DNA of 64,000 nucleotides from Spirochaetales bacterium Spiro_02. Its GTDB lineage: Bacteria > Spirochaetota > Spirochaetia > Sphaerochaetales > Sphaerochaetaceae. Below the pieces are notes generated by a model. The model saw only the letters and a list, made by a program, of their open reading frames with translations, was not told the origin of the DNA and searched no databases. Of the stretch, positions 8,391 to 17,429 are shown piece after piece; position 1 is the stretch's first letter, and every line of letters begins with the position of its first letter. The position numbers and the translations under genes are program-made. The stretch is from contig LVBD01000008.1 of NCBI GenBank assembly GCA_001604275.1, positions 1 to 64,000 of the forward strand, written 5' to 3'.

Positions 8391-9389
8391 ATGAAAAAAA
8401 TCGTATCGTTCGTGCTGGTCGTCCTTCTTGCGGCGACATGTGTGTTCGCAGGAGGATCTCAGGAAAACGGTAGCTACACGATCAAGGTAGGTGATAACTG
8501 GGGTGTCACCCACCCGATGGGCAGGGCCATAGCGGAAGTTTTCAAACCAATGGTAGAATCGAAAACCAACGGTGCCGTCAAAGTGGACATCTATTCCGAC
8601 GGAACGCTCGGAAGCGAAGGCGACCTGTGGAACGGGGTCCGCAATGGCTCGATCGAAATGGCGGTAGTGGGAACGCCTTTCAATCAGGAATGGCCGAAAA
8701 GTCTCATTTCCGACTGGCCATTCCTGTATTCGGATCTTTCTCATGCGAAGCGGGTCTGGACCGGTACGATCGCCGATGAAATGAATGCCGAGTTCCATCA
8801 GAAATTTCCGACTGCATATATGCTCGCATGGGGGCCGAACAGCGCAAGGACATTCAGCAGCAACAAGAAGTTGACTCAGGTCGACGATTTCGTCGGACAG
8901 AAATTCCGCATGCCTTCCAACCCGATCCATGTCGGCATCGCGCAGAATCTCGGTGCCAGTGCGCAGGTCATCCCGCTCAATGAACTCTTCTCTGCCCTTG
9001 AGACTGGAGTCGTCGACGGACAGGACAACGGTATGGTCACCATCCTCAGCCAAAGCTTCGATCAGGTTCAAAAGTACATCTATGAAACGAACCACATCAT
9101 TGCGACGTTGGAAATCATCGTCAGCGCGTCTTTCTTCGACAAGCTGCCTGCCGAGTACCAAGAGACGATCAAGGAAGCGGCGAAAGCGACGACCGAAAAA
9201 GCGTGGAACGACTATATCGAGAGCGTGGACGTCGATAGAGAGACGTTGCGCAGCCGGGGTTTGACCGTGACCGCATGTACTGATGCTGATAGGCAGACAA
9301 TCATTGCGAAGATCCAGCCGTTGCTCGACAAGCTATATGCGGACAATGCTTGGGCAACAGATTTGACCGCAAGAATCCAGAAATACTGA
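8391..9389 (+). CDS. dctP: TRAP transporter substrate-binding protein, DctP family
   Basis: Periplasmic binding protein of 332 residues for a carboxylate substrate. Signal peptide at residues 1-21 ending CVFAGGS. The FRMPSNPIHVGIAQNLGASA segment carries the family's carboxylate-binding arginine, followed by the hallmark LFSALETGVVDGQDN. Start ATG is preceded by AAAAGGAG. The operon continues with the two membrane subunits. Location opposite MDR dehydrogenases and an FCD regulator points to a sugar acid (uronate or aldonate), but this is inference. Confidence 0.92.
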   Translation: MKKIVSFVLVVLLAATCVFAGGSQENGSYTIKVGDNWGVTHPMGRAIAEVFKPMVESKTNGAVKVDIYSDGTLGSEGDLWNGVRNGSIEMAVVGTPFNQEWPKSLISDWPFLYSDLSHAKRVWTGTIADEMNAEFHQKFPTAYMLAWGPNSARTFSSNKKLTQVDDFVGQKFRMPSNPIHVGIAQNLGASAQVIPLNELFSALETGVVDGQDNGMVTILSQSFDQVQKYIYETNHIIATLEIIVSASFFDKLPAEYQETIKEAAKATTEKAWNDYIESVDVDRETLRSRGLTVTACTDADRQTIIAKIQPLLDKLYADNAWATDLTARIQKY

Positions 9390-9404
9390 TCAGAGAAACG
9401 CATG

Positions 9405-9441
9405 CCGGGAAATAGACCGCATCGTAGCGCCTATCTCCCGG
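9405..9441 (+). other. intergenic hairpin between dctP and dctQ
   Basis: CCGGGA (9405-9410) pairs with TCCCGG (9436-9441), continued inside by ATAG/CTAT. No T-tract follows. It occupies the same position as the hairpins behind the other binding-protein genes of the window. Confidence 0.6.
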
Positions 9442-9471
9442 TCATCCGTCACCACACATAGGGATAACCGA

Positions 9472-10002
9472 ATGAAAACGCTTATTGACAAACTGTTCAA
9501 AGGCATCGGAGTGCTCATCGCCCTCTTCCTCGGGGCGATGATAGCGTTGATGTTCATGAACGTAGTGCTACGATATCTGTTCAACAAGGGGTTCGCCTGG
9601 TCTGAGGAAATCGCGCGCATCTGCTTCATCAATCTGGTCTATCTGGGTTCGATCGAAGCCGCCAGGGACAACAGACATCTGCTGATTGACTCCCTATTGC
9701 TCAAGCTGAAGCCTCGTTCGCAGAAAGTCGTATATATCATGATCCAGGCGTGTATTATCTGGCTGATGGGAATCCTCACCGCCGGTAGCTGGGGGCTGAT
9801 GAAACAGAACCGCTATGATCGGTGGGTTGCGACTGGATTTCCGATATATCTCGTCTATCTTTCCGGTGCGATACTCGGCATCGCGATCATCGTCATATCC
9901 ATCATGAACCTCGTACGCCTGATCGTCCAGAAGCAACCTGTCGCCGAACTGATTTCGGTCCCGATGGGAGAACAGGACGATCCGGGCGCGAGCGCCGAAT
10001 AG
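9472..10002 (+). CDS. dctQ: TRAP transporter small permease, DctQ family
   Basis: A 176-residue membrane protein with four predicted helices. It has the family pattern FMNVVLRYLFNKGFAWSEEIAR, in which the R and the WSEE are characteristic. It couples to the large permease encoded 9 bp downstream and uses the sodium gradient. Confidence 0.92.
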   Translation: MKTLIDKLFKGIGVLIALFLGAMIALMFMNVVLRYLFNKGFAWSEEIARICFINLVYLGSIEAARDNRHLLIDSLLLKLKPRSQKVVYIMIQACIIWLMGILTAGSWGLMKQNRYDRWVATGFPIYLVYLSGAILGIAIIVISIMNLVRLIVQKQPVAELISVPMGEQDDPGASAE

Positions 10003-10011
10003 GAGATACAC

Positions 10012-11310
10012 ATGGTAACCGTATATAGCATAGTATTTCTCGGATCGCTTGTCATAGGCATCCTGTTCGGACTTCCCATCGCCCACTCCTTGCTGTTCAG
10101 TGCTGCATCCACAGCGCTAGCGATCGGAGGGAGCGCGACGAATCCACAAATCGTTGCCGCACAGCTGATGCGAGGCACCGATTCTGTGACGATGATGGCT
10201 TTGCCGTTCTTCATTCTGGTCGGTGAACTGATGAATCGCGGCGGCTTGACCAAACGTATCATAGATTTCTGCAATATCTTTGTAGGAAGAGTGAAGGGCG
10301 GGCTTGGATATGTGACGATCTTCGCGTGTCTCATGTTCGCCAGCCTCGTCGGTTCCGCAGTAGCCAGCACGGCGGCGCTCGGGGCCATTCTCATCCCTAT
10401 GATGGTGGAATCCGGATATGACCGAGAGAAATCCGCTGGATTGCTTGCCAGTGCGAATTTGGTGGCGCCCATCATGCCTCCCTCGGTACCTATGATCGTC
10501 TACGGCGTGACGGCGGGAGTCTCGATCAAGTCCCTGTTTCTGGGAGGCATAGCGCCGGCAATCTATTTGACGGCTATCATGTGCGTGGTCTGGTTCTTTG
10601 TATCACGCAAAGATGGCATCAAGACGGAAATGCCGAAAATGACGATACATTATGTGGTCAAATGTTTTCTCAATGGACTATGTGCGTTGTTGTTGCCGGT
10701 TATCATCCTGGTAGGGCTTCGGGGAGGAATCTTCACGGCCACCGAAGCAGGCGTCGTCGCCGTAGTCTATTCCCTGGTCATCGGGTTGTTCGTCTATCGG
10801 GAAATGACACTCAAGGACGTGATGCATGCATTCATCGCCGCTGCCAAGATGTCGGCGGTCGTCATGTTCCTCGCCGCCACTGCGCAGGTCGCCGCATATA
10901 TCCTGACGATCTCCAGGATACCTCAGCTGATCACTGAATCCCTCCATCCTTTGATCGAGCATCCAATGCTGTTGAACTTCGTTCTTCAGGTCATCATCAT
11001 TCTCATGGGAACGTGCGTCGATGTCACACCGACGATTCTGATCATGACTCCGATCATGCTTCCCTTGCTTCGGGCGGCGAACATCGACCTCGTATATTTC
11101 GGTGTCGTCTTCACTCTCGCAAATGTGCTGGGACTCACATCTCCTCCCGTCGGCCCGGTATTGAACGTCGCATGTGCGACAGGTAATGTAAAAATGGACA
11201 AATTGGTACCAAAAGTCATACCGTATTACATCCCGCAGGTCCTGCTTGTATTCCTCTTGATATTCGTACCGCAGTTGGTGACCGTACCGCTTGCATGGAT
11301 CAATGGATGA
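10012..11310 (+). CDS. dctM: TRAP transporter large permease, DctM family
   Basis: A 432-residue protein with about twelve helices. Typical DctM sequences are visible: PFFILVGELMNRGGLTKRII, the substrate-site stretch around GSAVASTAALGAILIPMM, and LTSPPVGPVLNVACATG near the C-terminus. Start ATG follows AGGAGA. Last gene of the TRAP operon. Confidence 0.93.
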   Translation: MVTVYSIVFLGSLVIGILFGLPIAHSLLFSAASTALAIGGSATNPQIVAAQLMRGTDSVTMMALPFFILVGELMNRGGLTKRIIDFCNIFVGRVKGGLGYVTIFACLMFASLVGSAVASTAALGAILIPMMVESGYDREKSAGLLASANLVAPIMPPSVPMIVYGVTAGVSIKSLFLGGIAPAIYLTAIMCVVWFFVSRKDGIKTEMPKMTIHYVVKCFLNGLCALLLPVIILVGLRGGIFTATEAGVVAVVYSLVIGLFVYREMTLKDVMHAFIAAAKMSAVVMFLAATAQVAAYILTISRIPQLITESLHPLIEHPMLLNFVLQVIIILMGTCVDVTPTILIMTPIMLPLLRAANIDLVYFGVVFTLANVLGLTSPPVGPVLNVACATGNVKMDKLVPKVIPYYIPQVLLVFLLIFVPQLVTVPLAWING

Positions 11311-11629
11311 TGGCTAGGTTGCAGAAGCGATAGCAGCGTTGATGCAGTTCCAAGAGGCCGTTTCATGGTATCGAGAAGATGCCGTGAGCGGCCGTTCTGG
11401 TTTTTGATTCAGGGAGTGTTCCTCGTCATCGTGCTGATGGCGTCTGTTTCCAGCGATACACGTAAAAATGATCCAGAAGCTCTTATCTGGAAGAACGCAA
11501 GCAATTGTTGCGTTCTGTTGTATTCATGTTATGCTTATCAAAGAAAATATAATACATTTAGTTGAAAAAATCATGCTTGAACAATCATGCTAATCTTTAT
11601 TCTACGCAAGACCAGAGGAGTACAGACAA
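11311..11629. other. intergenic region with hairpin and possible promoter
   Basis: GAACGCAA (11493-11500) and TTGCGTTC (11508-11515) form an 8-bp hairpin that may end the TRAP transcript, although only a weak T-rich tail follows. TATAAT at 11548-11553 with TTCATG 19 bp upstream may serve the hydrolase gene. ATCATGCT occurs twice (11570-11577 and 11584-11591), 14 bp apart, as an operator candidate. A 66-codon frame at 11365-11565 lacks a good ribosome binding site and is not called. Confidence 0.4.
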
Positions 11630-13456
11630 ATGGAGCAACAGAAACGGAACGCTATTCGCTGGATGATCGTCGCATTGGCGTTGTGCCTGCTCGGCATGAT
11701 CGGCGCTTCGCTCGTGCAAAGCAGTGGGGGAAAGGTCGCCGTACGGGATCTCCGGTGGGAGACGACGCATGGCAGGACGATGAGTGGTCTACTGTTCATC
11801 CCTGAAGGCGTCTCGGCAAAGAATCCCGTCCCCGGCATCGTGGTGAGTCATGGAATGTACAACAACCGTGAGATGCAGGATCTGAACTTCGTGGAACTTT
11901 CCCGCCGCGGATTCGTGGTGCTTTCGATGGATATGTACAGCCATGGAAATTCCGAAAGTTGGACATCCTCGTCGAAGGAGATCCTGACCGGCATGTACGA
12001 GGCCGTGAAGATGATGGATTCTCTTTCCATCGTCGATTCATCGAAGATCGGGATCACTGGGCATTCGTTGGGAGGAATGTCATCAAATAGGGCCGTCGTG
12101 CTTGACAACGCCGCCGACCGGCAGCTGGTCAGCGCCGTCCTGTTGAATTGCGCCGATCCGACGTATGTCGATGCTGAGGGCAAATATGCGAATATCTATG
12201 GAAACCGCGATGTAGGTGTCATCGCCGCACAATACGACGAGTGGTTCTTCCGTCAGGACGACGGCAAGGGAAATCGGACCGCTCCTCGCGACAATATCAG
12301 GAACAGCAACGCCCAGTCGTTCCTCCATTTCGGTTCGGATCCCTCCGGACTTGACGCGAGGAATGCCGGGATGTTCCATACCCGGATGATCGAGGGCAAG
12401 CAGGCGGTACGGATCGTGTATGATCCGGCGATCATACACCCTTGGTCGCACTTTTCCAGACGTTCGACCGTTGCGACCATTGAGTTCTTCGAACGGACGC
12501 TTGGGACTCCTCACCCGATTCCCGCGATTCGACAGGTCTGGCAGTGGAAAGTTCTGTTCAATCTGCTGGGCGTGATCGGATTCGGAATGTTCGTTGTCAA
12601 TTTCACCAGCTTTATGCTGTTCACTCCTGCATTCGCTTCGTTGCGCGCGCGGGAAATCATGCGACCCGTTCCTGTAAAGGATGCAAAGGGCAAGCTCTGG
12701 TTTTGGGGAACGTTGTCCGCTTGCGCGGTTTTCGGTACCTTGGTATATCTTCCGATCCTCAAGGCCGTGAAAGGGCACGCTTCCGTCCGCGGGCTCTGGC
12801 GACAGTCAGGCCCGTGGGGTATCGGCCTGTGGGCTGCGACCTGCGGGCTTGCGGCGATCGTCTGTATGGTGCTCAGCTATCGGGTGTATGGAAAGCGGAG
12901 CGGCATGTCCTTGGCCGCACGAGGAGTGAGCGTTTCCCCTCGGAAACTGGGCAGGACGGCGCTTCTGGCGTTGATCGCCGTTGCGGCTTCCTATGCGCTG
13001 GTATTCATCGCTGACTACTTCTTCAACGTCGATTTCCGCATCTGGGTGCTGGCGCTCAAAGCGTTTGGTCCGGAAAAGATATTAGTAGCGCTGTTCCCGT
13101 ATCTGCCGTTGTTCTTGGTGTACTATGTCGCCAATTCCGTAGCGGTCAACGCATTCGACTACAACACGGTCGGTAAATCGGAGCGCGGGAATCTCGCGAT
13201 TCTCGCGGTGTTCAACGCCGTGCCGATTGTCGTTCTGCTACTGATGCAGTACATCCATTTCTTTATCACCGGACAGTTGCTGTTTGCATCGAACATGTAC
13301 ATCGTGTGGCTCTTCCCGATGCTCGTGATCCTTCCCGTGGCGGCCGTCATTTCCCGGAAGATCTACTGTCTGACCGCGAACCCGTACCTTGGAGGATTCA
13401 TCAACGCCATGCTCGTCACGATGATCAGCTGCAGCAACACGCTTACGTTCCTGTAG
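11630..13456 (+). CDS. membrane-anchored alpha/beta hydrolase
   Basis: A 608-residue protein in two parts. Residues 1-300 carry an N-terminal signal-anchor (residues 11-30) and an alpha/beta-hydrolase domain with oxyanion region IVVSHGMYNN and nucleophile elbow GHSLGG. The catalytic histidine could be in PAIIHPWSHF. Residues 305-608 are a multi-pass membrane domain of about eight helices. The architecture suggests an extracytoplasmic esterase or acyltransferase acting on lipids or a cell-surface substrate. Start ATG 11630 follows AGAGGAG. It stands alone between a TRAP operon and a convergent transporter gene. Confidence 0.75.
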   Translation: MEQQKRNAIRWMIVALALCLLGMIGASLVQSSGGKVAVRDLRWETTHGRTMSGLLFIPEGVSAKNPVPGIVVSHGMYNNREMQDLNFVELSRRGFVVLSMDMYSHGNSESWTSSSKEILTGMYEAVKMMDSLSIVDSSKIGITGHSLGGMSSNRAVVLDNAADRQLVSAVLLNCADPTYVDAEGKYANIYGNRDVGVIAAQYDEWFFRQDDGKGNRTAPRDNIRNSNAQSFLHFGSDPSGLDARNAGMFHTRMIEGKQAVRIVYDPAIIHPWSHFSRRSTVATIEFFERTLGTPHPIPAIRQVWQWKVLFNLLGVIGFGMFVVNFTSFMLFTPAFASLRAREIMRPVPVKDAKGKLWFWGTLSACAVFGTLVYLPILKAVKGHASVRGLWRQSGPWGIGLWAATCGLAAIVCMVLSYRVYGKRSGMSLAARGVSVSPRKLGRTALLALIAVAASYALVFIADYFFNVDFRIWVLALKAFGPEKILVALFPYLPLFLVYYVANSVAVNAFDYNTVGKSERGNLAILAVFNAVPIVVLLLMQYIHFFITGQLLFASNMYIVWLFPMLVILPVAAVISRKIYCLTANPYLGGFINAMLVTMISCSNTLTFL

Positions 13457-13571
13457 GTACGCCAGCGTGATCGGTGCTCTTTTCCCATATGCCGGAGCTC
13501 CCCCGACTCCCTTCGTTCCTGATCGCCGGCATGGCAATTCGCTGCGGCGGCGTACGCGCCTGCTCCCGTTT

Positions 13572-14291
13572 TTACGCCGTGGCGGCGCTGCCCGCTTCCT
13601 GATCCGCTTTCGCGATGACCCCTTTGTCCATCCATCGTCTGCCGAGGTAGATGAACGGGACGTCGAGCGTCGCGACCACCCACTTGAACAGGCAGGTGGT
13701 CAGCAGGATCTGCCACAGGACCGAAGGTTCGTAGACCCCGTAGAAGGCTCCGAACGTGAAGATGAACGAATCGATGAACTGACTGATGAAGGTGCTGAGA
13801 TTCTTCCGGAGCCATAGCGTCCGTGTGCCGGGGAACCGCTTCTTCACAGCGCTGAAAATCCAGATGTCGCTCAAGTTGGATATCAGATAGGCCACGAGGC
13901 TGGAGAGGGCGATGCGTGGCATGAAGCCGAAAATGGTTTGCAACGCCTCGTTGGAGAAGTCGGACGGAGCAGGTTCGAACCACAGCGCGATCTGCATGAA
14001 GACCGTCAGTGCGATCAACGCTGCGAACCCGATGCCGACCGCCCGGCGCGCGTGCTTGGCGCCGTAGCATTCGTTGAGCAGATCGGTGACGAGCGCTCCT
14101 CCGGTGAAGACGACGTTGCCCAGCGTCGCTTCCAGCCAGAAGAGCTCGACCGTCTTGGTGACCTGGATGTTGGCGATGATGATGCAGATCGGCATCCAGA
14201 TGTACAGACCGAGCCGGCCCCATTTGCGGAACACGACCATGATCGCGAAGAAATTGAACAAGAGCATCAGCAAGGAAAGAAATTCATTCAT
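13572..14291 (-). CDS. VUT-family transporter (YhhQ-like queuosine precursor transporter)
   Basis: Integral membrane protein of about 239 residues starting at the ATG at 14291 (MNEFLSLLMLLFNFF), which has GGGGTG upstream; an in-frame ATG at 14315 is less likely. About six helices. The VUT signature is seen in NIQVTKTVELFWLEATLGNVVF, LVTDLLNECYG, SLVAYLISNLSDIWIF and FISQFIDSFIFT. Characterised members import queuine or preQ precursors for tRNA modification; the substrate here is assumed by homology. Downstream of lacI on the same strand, convergent with the hydrolase. Confidence 0.85.
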   Translation of the reverse strand: MNEFLSLLMLLFNFFAIMVVFRKWGRLGLYIWMPICIIIANIQVTKTVELFWLEATLGNVVFTGGALVTDLLNECYGAKHARRAVGIGFAALIALTVFMQIALWFEPAPSDFSNEALQTIFGFMPRIALSSLVAYLISNLSDIWIFSAVKKRFPGTRTLWLRKNLSTFISQFIDSFIFTFGAFYGVYEPSVLWQILLTTCLFKWVVATLDVPFIYLGRRWMDKGVIAKADQEAGSAATA

Positions 14292-14427
14292 GACATCACC
14301 CCGAATACCCCGCACCAGCTATGTCACCTCGCCGGGGCAGGGGGGAAAAGAGAATATCCGCTTTCAATCGAAAACGCTTTGAATCTGGCTCCACTATAGC
14401 AGAGACAGGGAAGAAACGACAAGCGTT

Positions 14428-15519
14428 TCACGTACTGCTTCGTACTATCAGACTGTTCTCGATGTAGATGACGCTGCTCTGTAGGTCCGGAGCGGCGATC
14501 AGTTTCTCCAATTCCCGGATCGCCGTGCGCCCGATTTCCTTGCGGTCGACACGGACCGTGGTCAGAGCAGGCGTCACCGCGGTGGCGCTGATGATGTCGT
14601 CATACCCTGCGACAGCGACATCTTCCGGAACGCGAAGCCCCGCTTCCTGTAGCGCATGGATCGCCCCGATGGCGAGGGAATCCGAGACGGCGAAGATAGC
14701 GCTCGGCACATCGCCCGTTGCGATCAATCGCTGAATCGCTTCATAGGCCACGTTCGTCCTCATGCCTACCACGACCATTGGCGATCCGATACGGGGGATG
14801 TCCTCGTATCCGTAACGATTGAGGAAGTAGTCGCTGGTCAGCGGGTATCCGCCTGCCAGATCATCCTGGGGCAGTAGCGGATTCGTATAGACAGGAATCC
14901 CGGCGTCGCGGTGTGCGTCGATGTATGCGAAATACCGAAGCAGATAGCTCGTATGGCTGAGGCGGTCGGTAAGGAACCCGATCCTCCGGTGCCCTTTTTC
15001 GTATATGAGATGCTGCATCAGACGATATGCTCCACCGTAGTTGTCGTCCATGATGAACGTATTGTTGTCCGTCGGAAGGACATCGTTGATCAGAACCTGA
15101 GGAATGCCGCGGTTCTTGAATTCACGCACGGCTTTCGCCGGCGCGAACGACGAGAGCACCACGCCTTCGATGCAGTCCTGCATGAACGGTTCGTCGAACA
15201 CGTAGTCGTCCCCGCTGTTCGCCGCGAGGATGATGTGGTATCCGTCCTTACGAGCCTGCTCCAGAGCTCCGTCAAGCACAGGTCCGAAAAACGGATGTCC
15301 GAACGACGGGTTGTTCTTGTTCAGAAGACAGAAGCCGATGATGCCCGATTTCTTGCGGGCGAAGGCGCTAGCCAGGGTATGCGGCCGATAGTTGTGTTCC
15401 TTTGCTATCCGCTTGACAAGTTCTTTTGTCGAATCTTTCACCAGAGGGGAGTCTGCAAGTGCCCTGGATGCGGTCGTTTTGGAAACTTGCGCAAGAGAGG
15501 CGATGTCTTCAAGTTTCAT
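14428..15519 (-). CDS. LacI-family transcriptional regulator of the GDPD/ABC operon
   Basis: Repressor of 363 residues counted from the ATG at 15519 (MKLEDIASLAQVSKTTASRA); the open frame extends to 15609 without a better start. The N-terminal LacI helix-turn-helix and hinge (residues 1-60) are followed by a periplasmic-binding-like sensor domain. It is divergent from a glycerophosphodiesterase/ABC operon, and three CG-centred operator sites lie between the two genes, so it most likely represses that operon. Confidence 0.92.
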   Translation of the reverse strand: MKLEDIASLAQVSKTTASRALADSPLVKDSTKELVKRIAKEHNYRPHTLASAFARKKSGIIGFCLLNKNNPSFGHPFFGPVLDGALEQARKDGYHIILAANSGDDYVFDEPFMQDCIEGVVLSSFAPAKAVREFKNRGIPQVLINDVLPTDNNTFIMDDNYGGAYRLMQHLIYEKGHRRIGFLTDRLSHTSYLLRYFAYIDAHRDAGIPVYTNPLLPQDDLAGGYPLTSDYFLNRYGYEDIPRIGSPMVVVGMRTNVAYEAIQRLIATGDVPSAIFAVSDSLAIGAIHALQEAGLRVPEDVAVAGYDDIISATAVTPALTTVRVDRKEIGRTAIRELEKLIAAPDLQSSVIYIENSLIVRSST

Positions 15520-15548
15520 GGTAATTTTCCTGTGGTAAAATTTTTTTG

Positions 15549-15579
15549 TTGACAGCACTGCAAAACGGTGTGGTATCTT
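15549..15579 (+). promoter_or_regulatory. promoter of GDPD/ABC operon
   Basis: TTGACA (15549-15554), 19 bp, TATCTT (15574-15579). A short inverted repeat GGTAT/ATACC overlaps the -10. The three LacI-type operators begin about 25 bp downstream, where they would block transcription. Confidence 0.5.
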
Positions 15580-15604
15580 TACTATACCGTGGTACATGGT
15601 TGAA

Positions 15605-15660
15605 TGCAATCGGTTTCATTATGATTGCAAACGTTACCATTAGAAATGAAACCGGTTGCA
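15605..15660. promoter_or_regulatory. three LacI-type operators at 21-bp spacing
   Basis: TGCAATCGGTTTCA (15605-15618), TGCAAACGTTACCA (15626-15639) and TGAAACCGGTTGCA (15647-15660) are each centred on CG or CCGG. The centres lie at 15611.5, 15632.5 and 15653.5, exactly 21 bp (two helical turns) apart. The outer two are inverted copies within 16-bp arms (15605-15620 and 15645-15660, one mismatch). Confidence 0.7.
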
Positions 15661-15707
15661 AAGCGATAATTTTGTACCTGTTGAATAAAGAGAGGGAAAG
15701 ACTGGAA

Positions 15708-16490
15708 ATGACCGTTGCGCCGCAGATTACCGCCCATTCCGGGTGTGAGGGAACTGAAAGGGATTCCTTGGAGTCCATCAAGATCGCGATCGATCTCGGC
15801 GTCGATGCGGTGGAGGTCGATGTCAGGAAATCTCCCGACGGAACGCTACGGATCTCCCACGACAGGAAAGCGTCCTCCGCCATGTACGAGCAAGTACCCC
15901 GCCTCGAAGAGGTCTTCGCGATGCTTCGTTCCACGCGCCTGTCGGTCAACTGTGATCTGAAGGAACGAGAACACCTGTACGATGTGCTGGCCCTCGCCCT
16001 GAAATATGGCTTCGGTCCTGATCGGCTGATCCTCACCGGTTCCGTCTCGCCAGAGCAGCTGGCATACGACGGCGATATCCGCTTTCGGGCTTCGGTCCAT
16101 ATGAACATCGAGGAGCTGTTCAAGTATCTGTACCTGCAGGCGGAAGGTCGCTCCATAGCGGACTTTCCTCGACTGATGGTCGAACCATGGGCGTTCACGC
16201 GGCAGTACATGTCCGACCTTGGCTCCCATCTGACGCAAGTCATCGCCTTCGTCAACGCCATGGACATCGATATCATCAACTTACCGTACCGTGGGTTGAC
16301 CGAGGAGTGCTGCAGGACGCTGGATGAGGCGGGCGTCGCCGTGTCCGTCTGGACGATGGACGACGAGGCTTCGCTGGATGCGATCCTCGGCTATTCCGTA
16401 TCGAATCTCCGCAATATCACCACGCGCCAGGTGCGGATGGTGCAGGACCGCATGTCCGCCATCTTTGAGAAGAACAGGACGGCCTTGTAG
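15708..16490 (+). CDS. glycerophosphodiester phosphodiesterase family protein
   Basis: A 260-residue TIM-barrel enzyme predicted to cleave glycerophosphodiesters to glycerol 3-phosphate and an alcohol. ITAHSG replaces the usual AHRG, keeping the catalytic histidine but not the arginine. EVDV gives the metal-binding ExD and ISHD the second histidine. The start is ATG 15708 after AGAGAGGGAAAG; the frame is open further upstream but crosses the operators. First gene of the operon, so an imported phosphodiester is the likely substrate. The HS variant may have altered substrate range. Confidence 0.8.
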   Translation: MTVAPQITAHSGCEGTERDSLESIKIAIDLGVDAVEVDVRKSPDGTLRISHDRKASSAMYEQVPRLEEVFAMLRSTRLSVNCDLKEREHLYDVLALALKYGFGPDRLILTGSVSPEQLAYDGDIRFRASVHMNIEELFKYLYLQAEGRSIADFPRLMVEPWAFTRQYMSDLGSHLTQVIAFVNAMDIDIINLPYRGLTEECCRTLDEAGVAVSVWTMDDEASLDAILGYSVSNLRNITTRQVRMVQDRMSAIFEKNRTAL

Positions 16491-16498
16491 CGGCCGTC
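16478..16498 (+). other. hairpin at the end of the GDPD gene
   Basis: GACGGCC (16478-16484) and GGCCGTC (16492-16498) form a perfect 7-bp stem whose loop contains the TAG stop. No T-tract follows. Confidence 0.4.
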
Positions 16499-16531
16499 GA
16501 AACCGCCGTTTTCGCAAAAGGAGGAACTTGG

Positions 16532-17380
16532 ATGTCGTCGCTATCCTTTCTCGGTCCGAGGCACATGGCCAGGACGTTGGGCAGGAGGAAATTCTGGGAG
16601 GTCGTGCTGCTGGTAGGCTTCCTGCTGGTGTTCTACGGGCCGTTGCTCTATACGCTGGTGCTCGCGTTCGCCGGGCAGTACACGTACCCAGATATCCTAC
16701 CGAAGACCTGGAGCCTGCAATGGTGGAAATATGTGCTCAAGCAACCGGCGCTGATCAAGTCGATGGTCTACTCGTTCGAGTTCGCGATCTGTTCCGTGTT
16801 GCTGTCCCTTGCCGTATGTCTGCCCGCTGCGTACGTGCTCGCCCGGTATAAGTTCACTGGCAGACGCCTGATCATGTTCACGTTCCTGATCGGCAACGCG
16901 TTTCCCAAGATCGGCATGTATACGTCGATGGGCATCATCTACTACAAGGTGGGGCTGATGGGTACGTTCCTCGGCGTCCTGCTGGTCCACATGCTGGGCA
17001 GCATGATGCAGATGATCTGGCTGCCTGCCGGAGCGTTCCGCAGCGTTCCTGTCCAGCAGGAGGAGGCGGCCAGGGATGCAGGGGCAGGGCCGCTTCGCAC
17101 GTTCTTCTATGTCACGCTGCCCATGGCATGGCCGGGAATCGCCGTTGCGTGCATGTTCGCGTTCATAGGTTCCCTGGGGGAGAGCGTGGGGACGTTGATG
17201 GTCGGCCTGCCGACATATCGGACGATGATGGTGGAGATGTACGGTGTCATCCTCGACTATCCTGCGACCGCCGGCGCGGTATTCTCCATCCTGCTGATCA
17301 TGCCGAACCTGCTGCTGATCCTCGTCATGAGGAAGTATATCGGTGCAGATACCATATCGAAGGGCTACAAGATGGGATGA
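16532..17380 (+). CDS. ABC permease, PotC/UgpE-like
   Basis: Membrane subunit of 282 residues with six helices. The EAA loop reads EEAARDAGAGPLRTFFYVTLP near residues 175-195. The ribosome binding site AAAGGAGG lies 7 bp before ATG 16532. It pairs with the permease at 19696. The spermidine/phosphonate/iron type of EAA sequence, rather than a classical sugar-type one, leaves substrate class open; the GDPD neighbour favours a phosphodiester. Confidence 0.88.
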   Translation: MSSLSFLGPRHMARTLGRRKFWEVVLLVGFLLVFYGPLLYTLVLAFAGQYTYPDILPKTWSLQWWKYVLKQPALIKSMVYSFEFAICSVLLSLAVCLPAAYVLARYKFTGRRLIMFTFLIGNAFPKIGMYTSMGIIYYKVGLMGTFLGVLLVHMLGSMMQMIWLPAGAFRSVPVQQEEAARDAGAGPLRTFFYVTLPMAWPGIAVACMFAFIGSLGESVGTLMVGLPTYRTMMVEMYGVILDYPATAGAVFSILLIMPNLLLILVMRKYIGADTISKGYKMG

Positions 17381-17429
17381 TCCCGTGGCCTGGAATTCGA
17401 TCGGAACGCAAAAGAGGAGGTACACTGCG

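Noticed and set aside
11365-11565. 66-codon frame after the TRAP operon
   Set aside because: Weak start context and overlap with hairpin and promoter-like elements.
14368-14390. LacI-like site AAAACGCTTT between lacI and the VUT gene
   Set aside because: Only a half-conserved core, and it lies downstream of lacI on the same strand; too weak to call.
14292-14400. PreQ1-type riboswitch before the VUT transporter
   Set aside because: CCCC/GGGG pairing is present, but none of the conserved preQ1 riboswitch sequences could be found.
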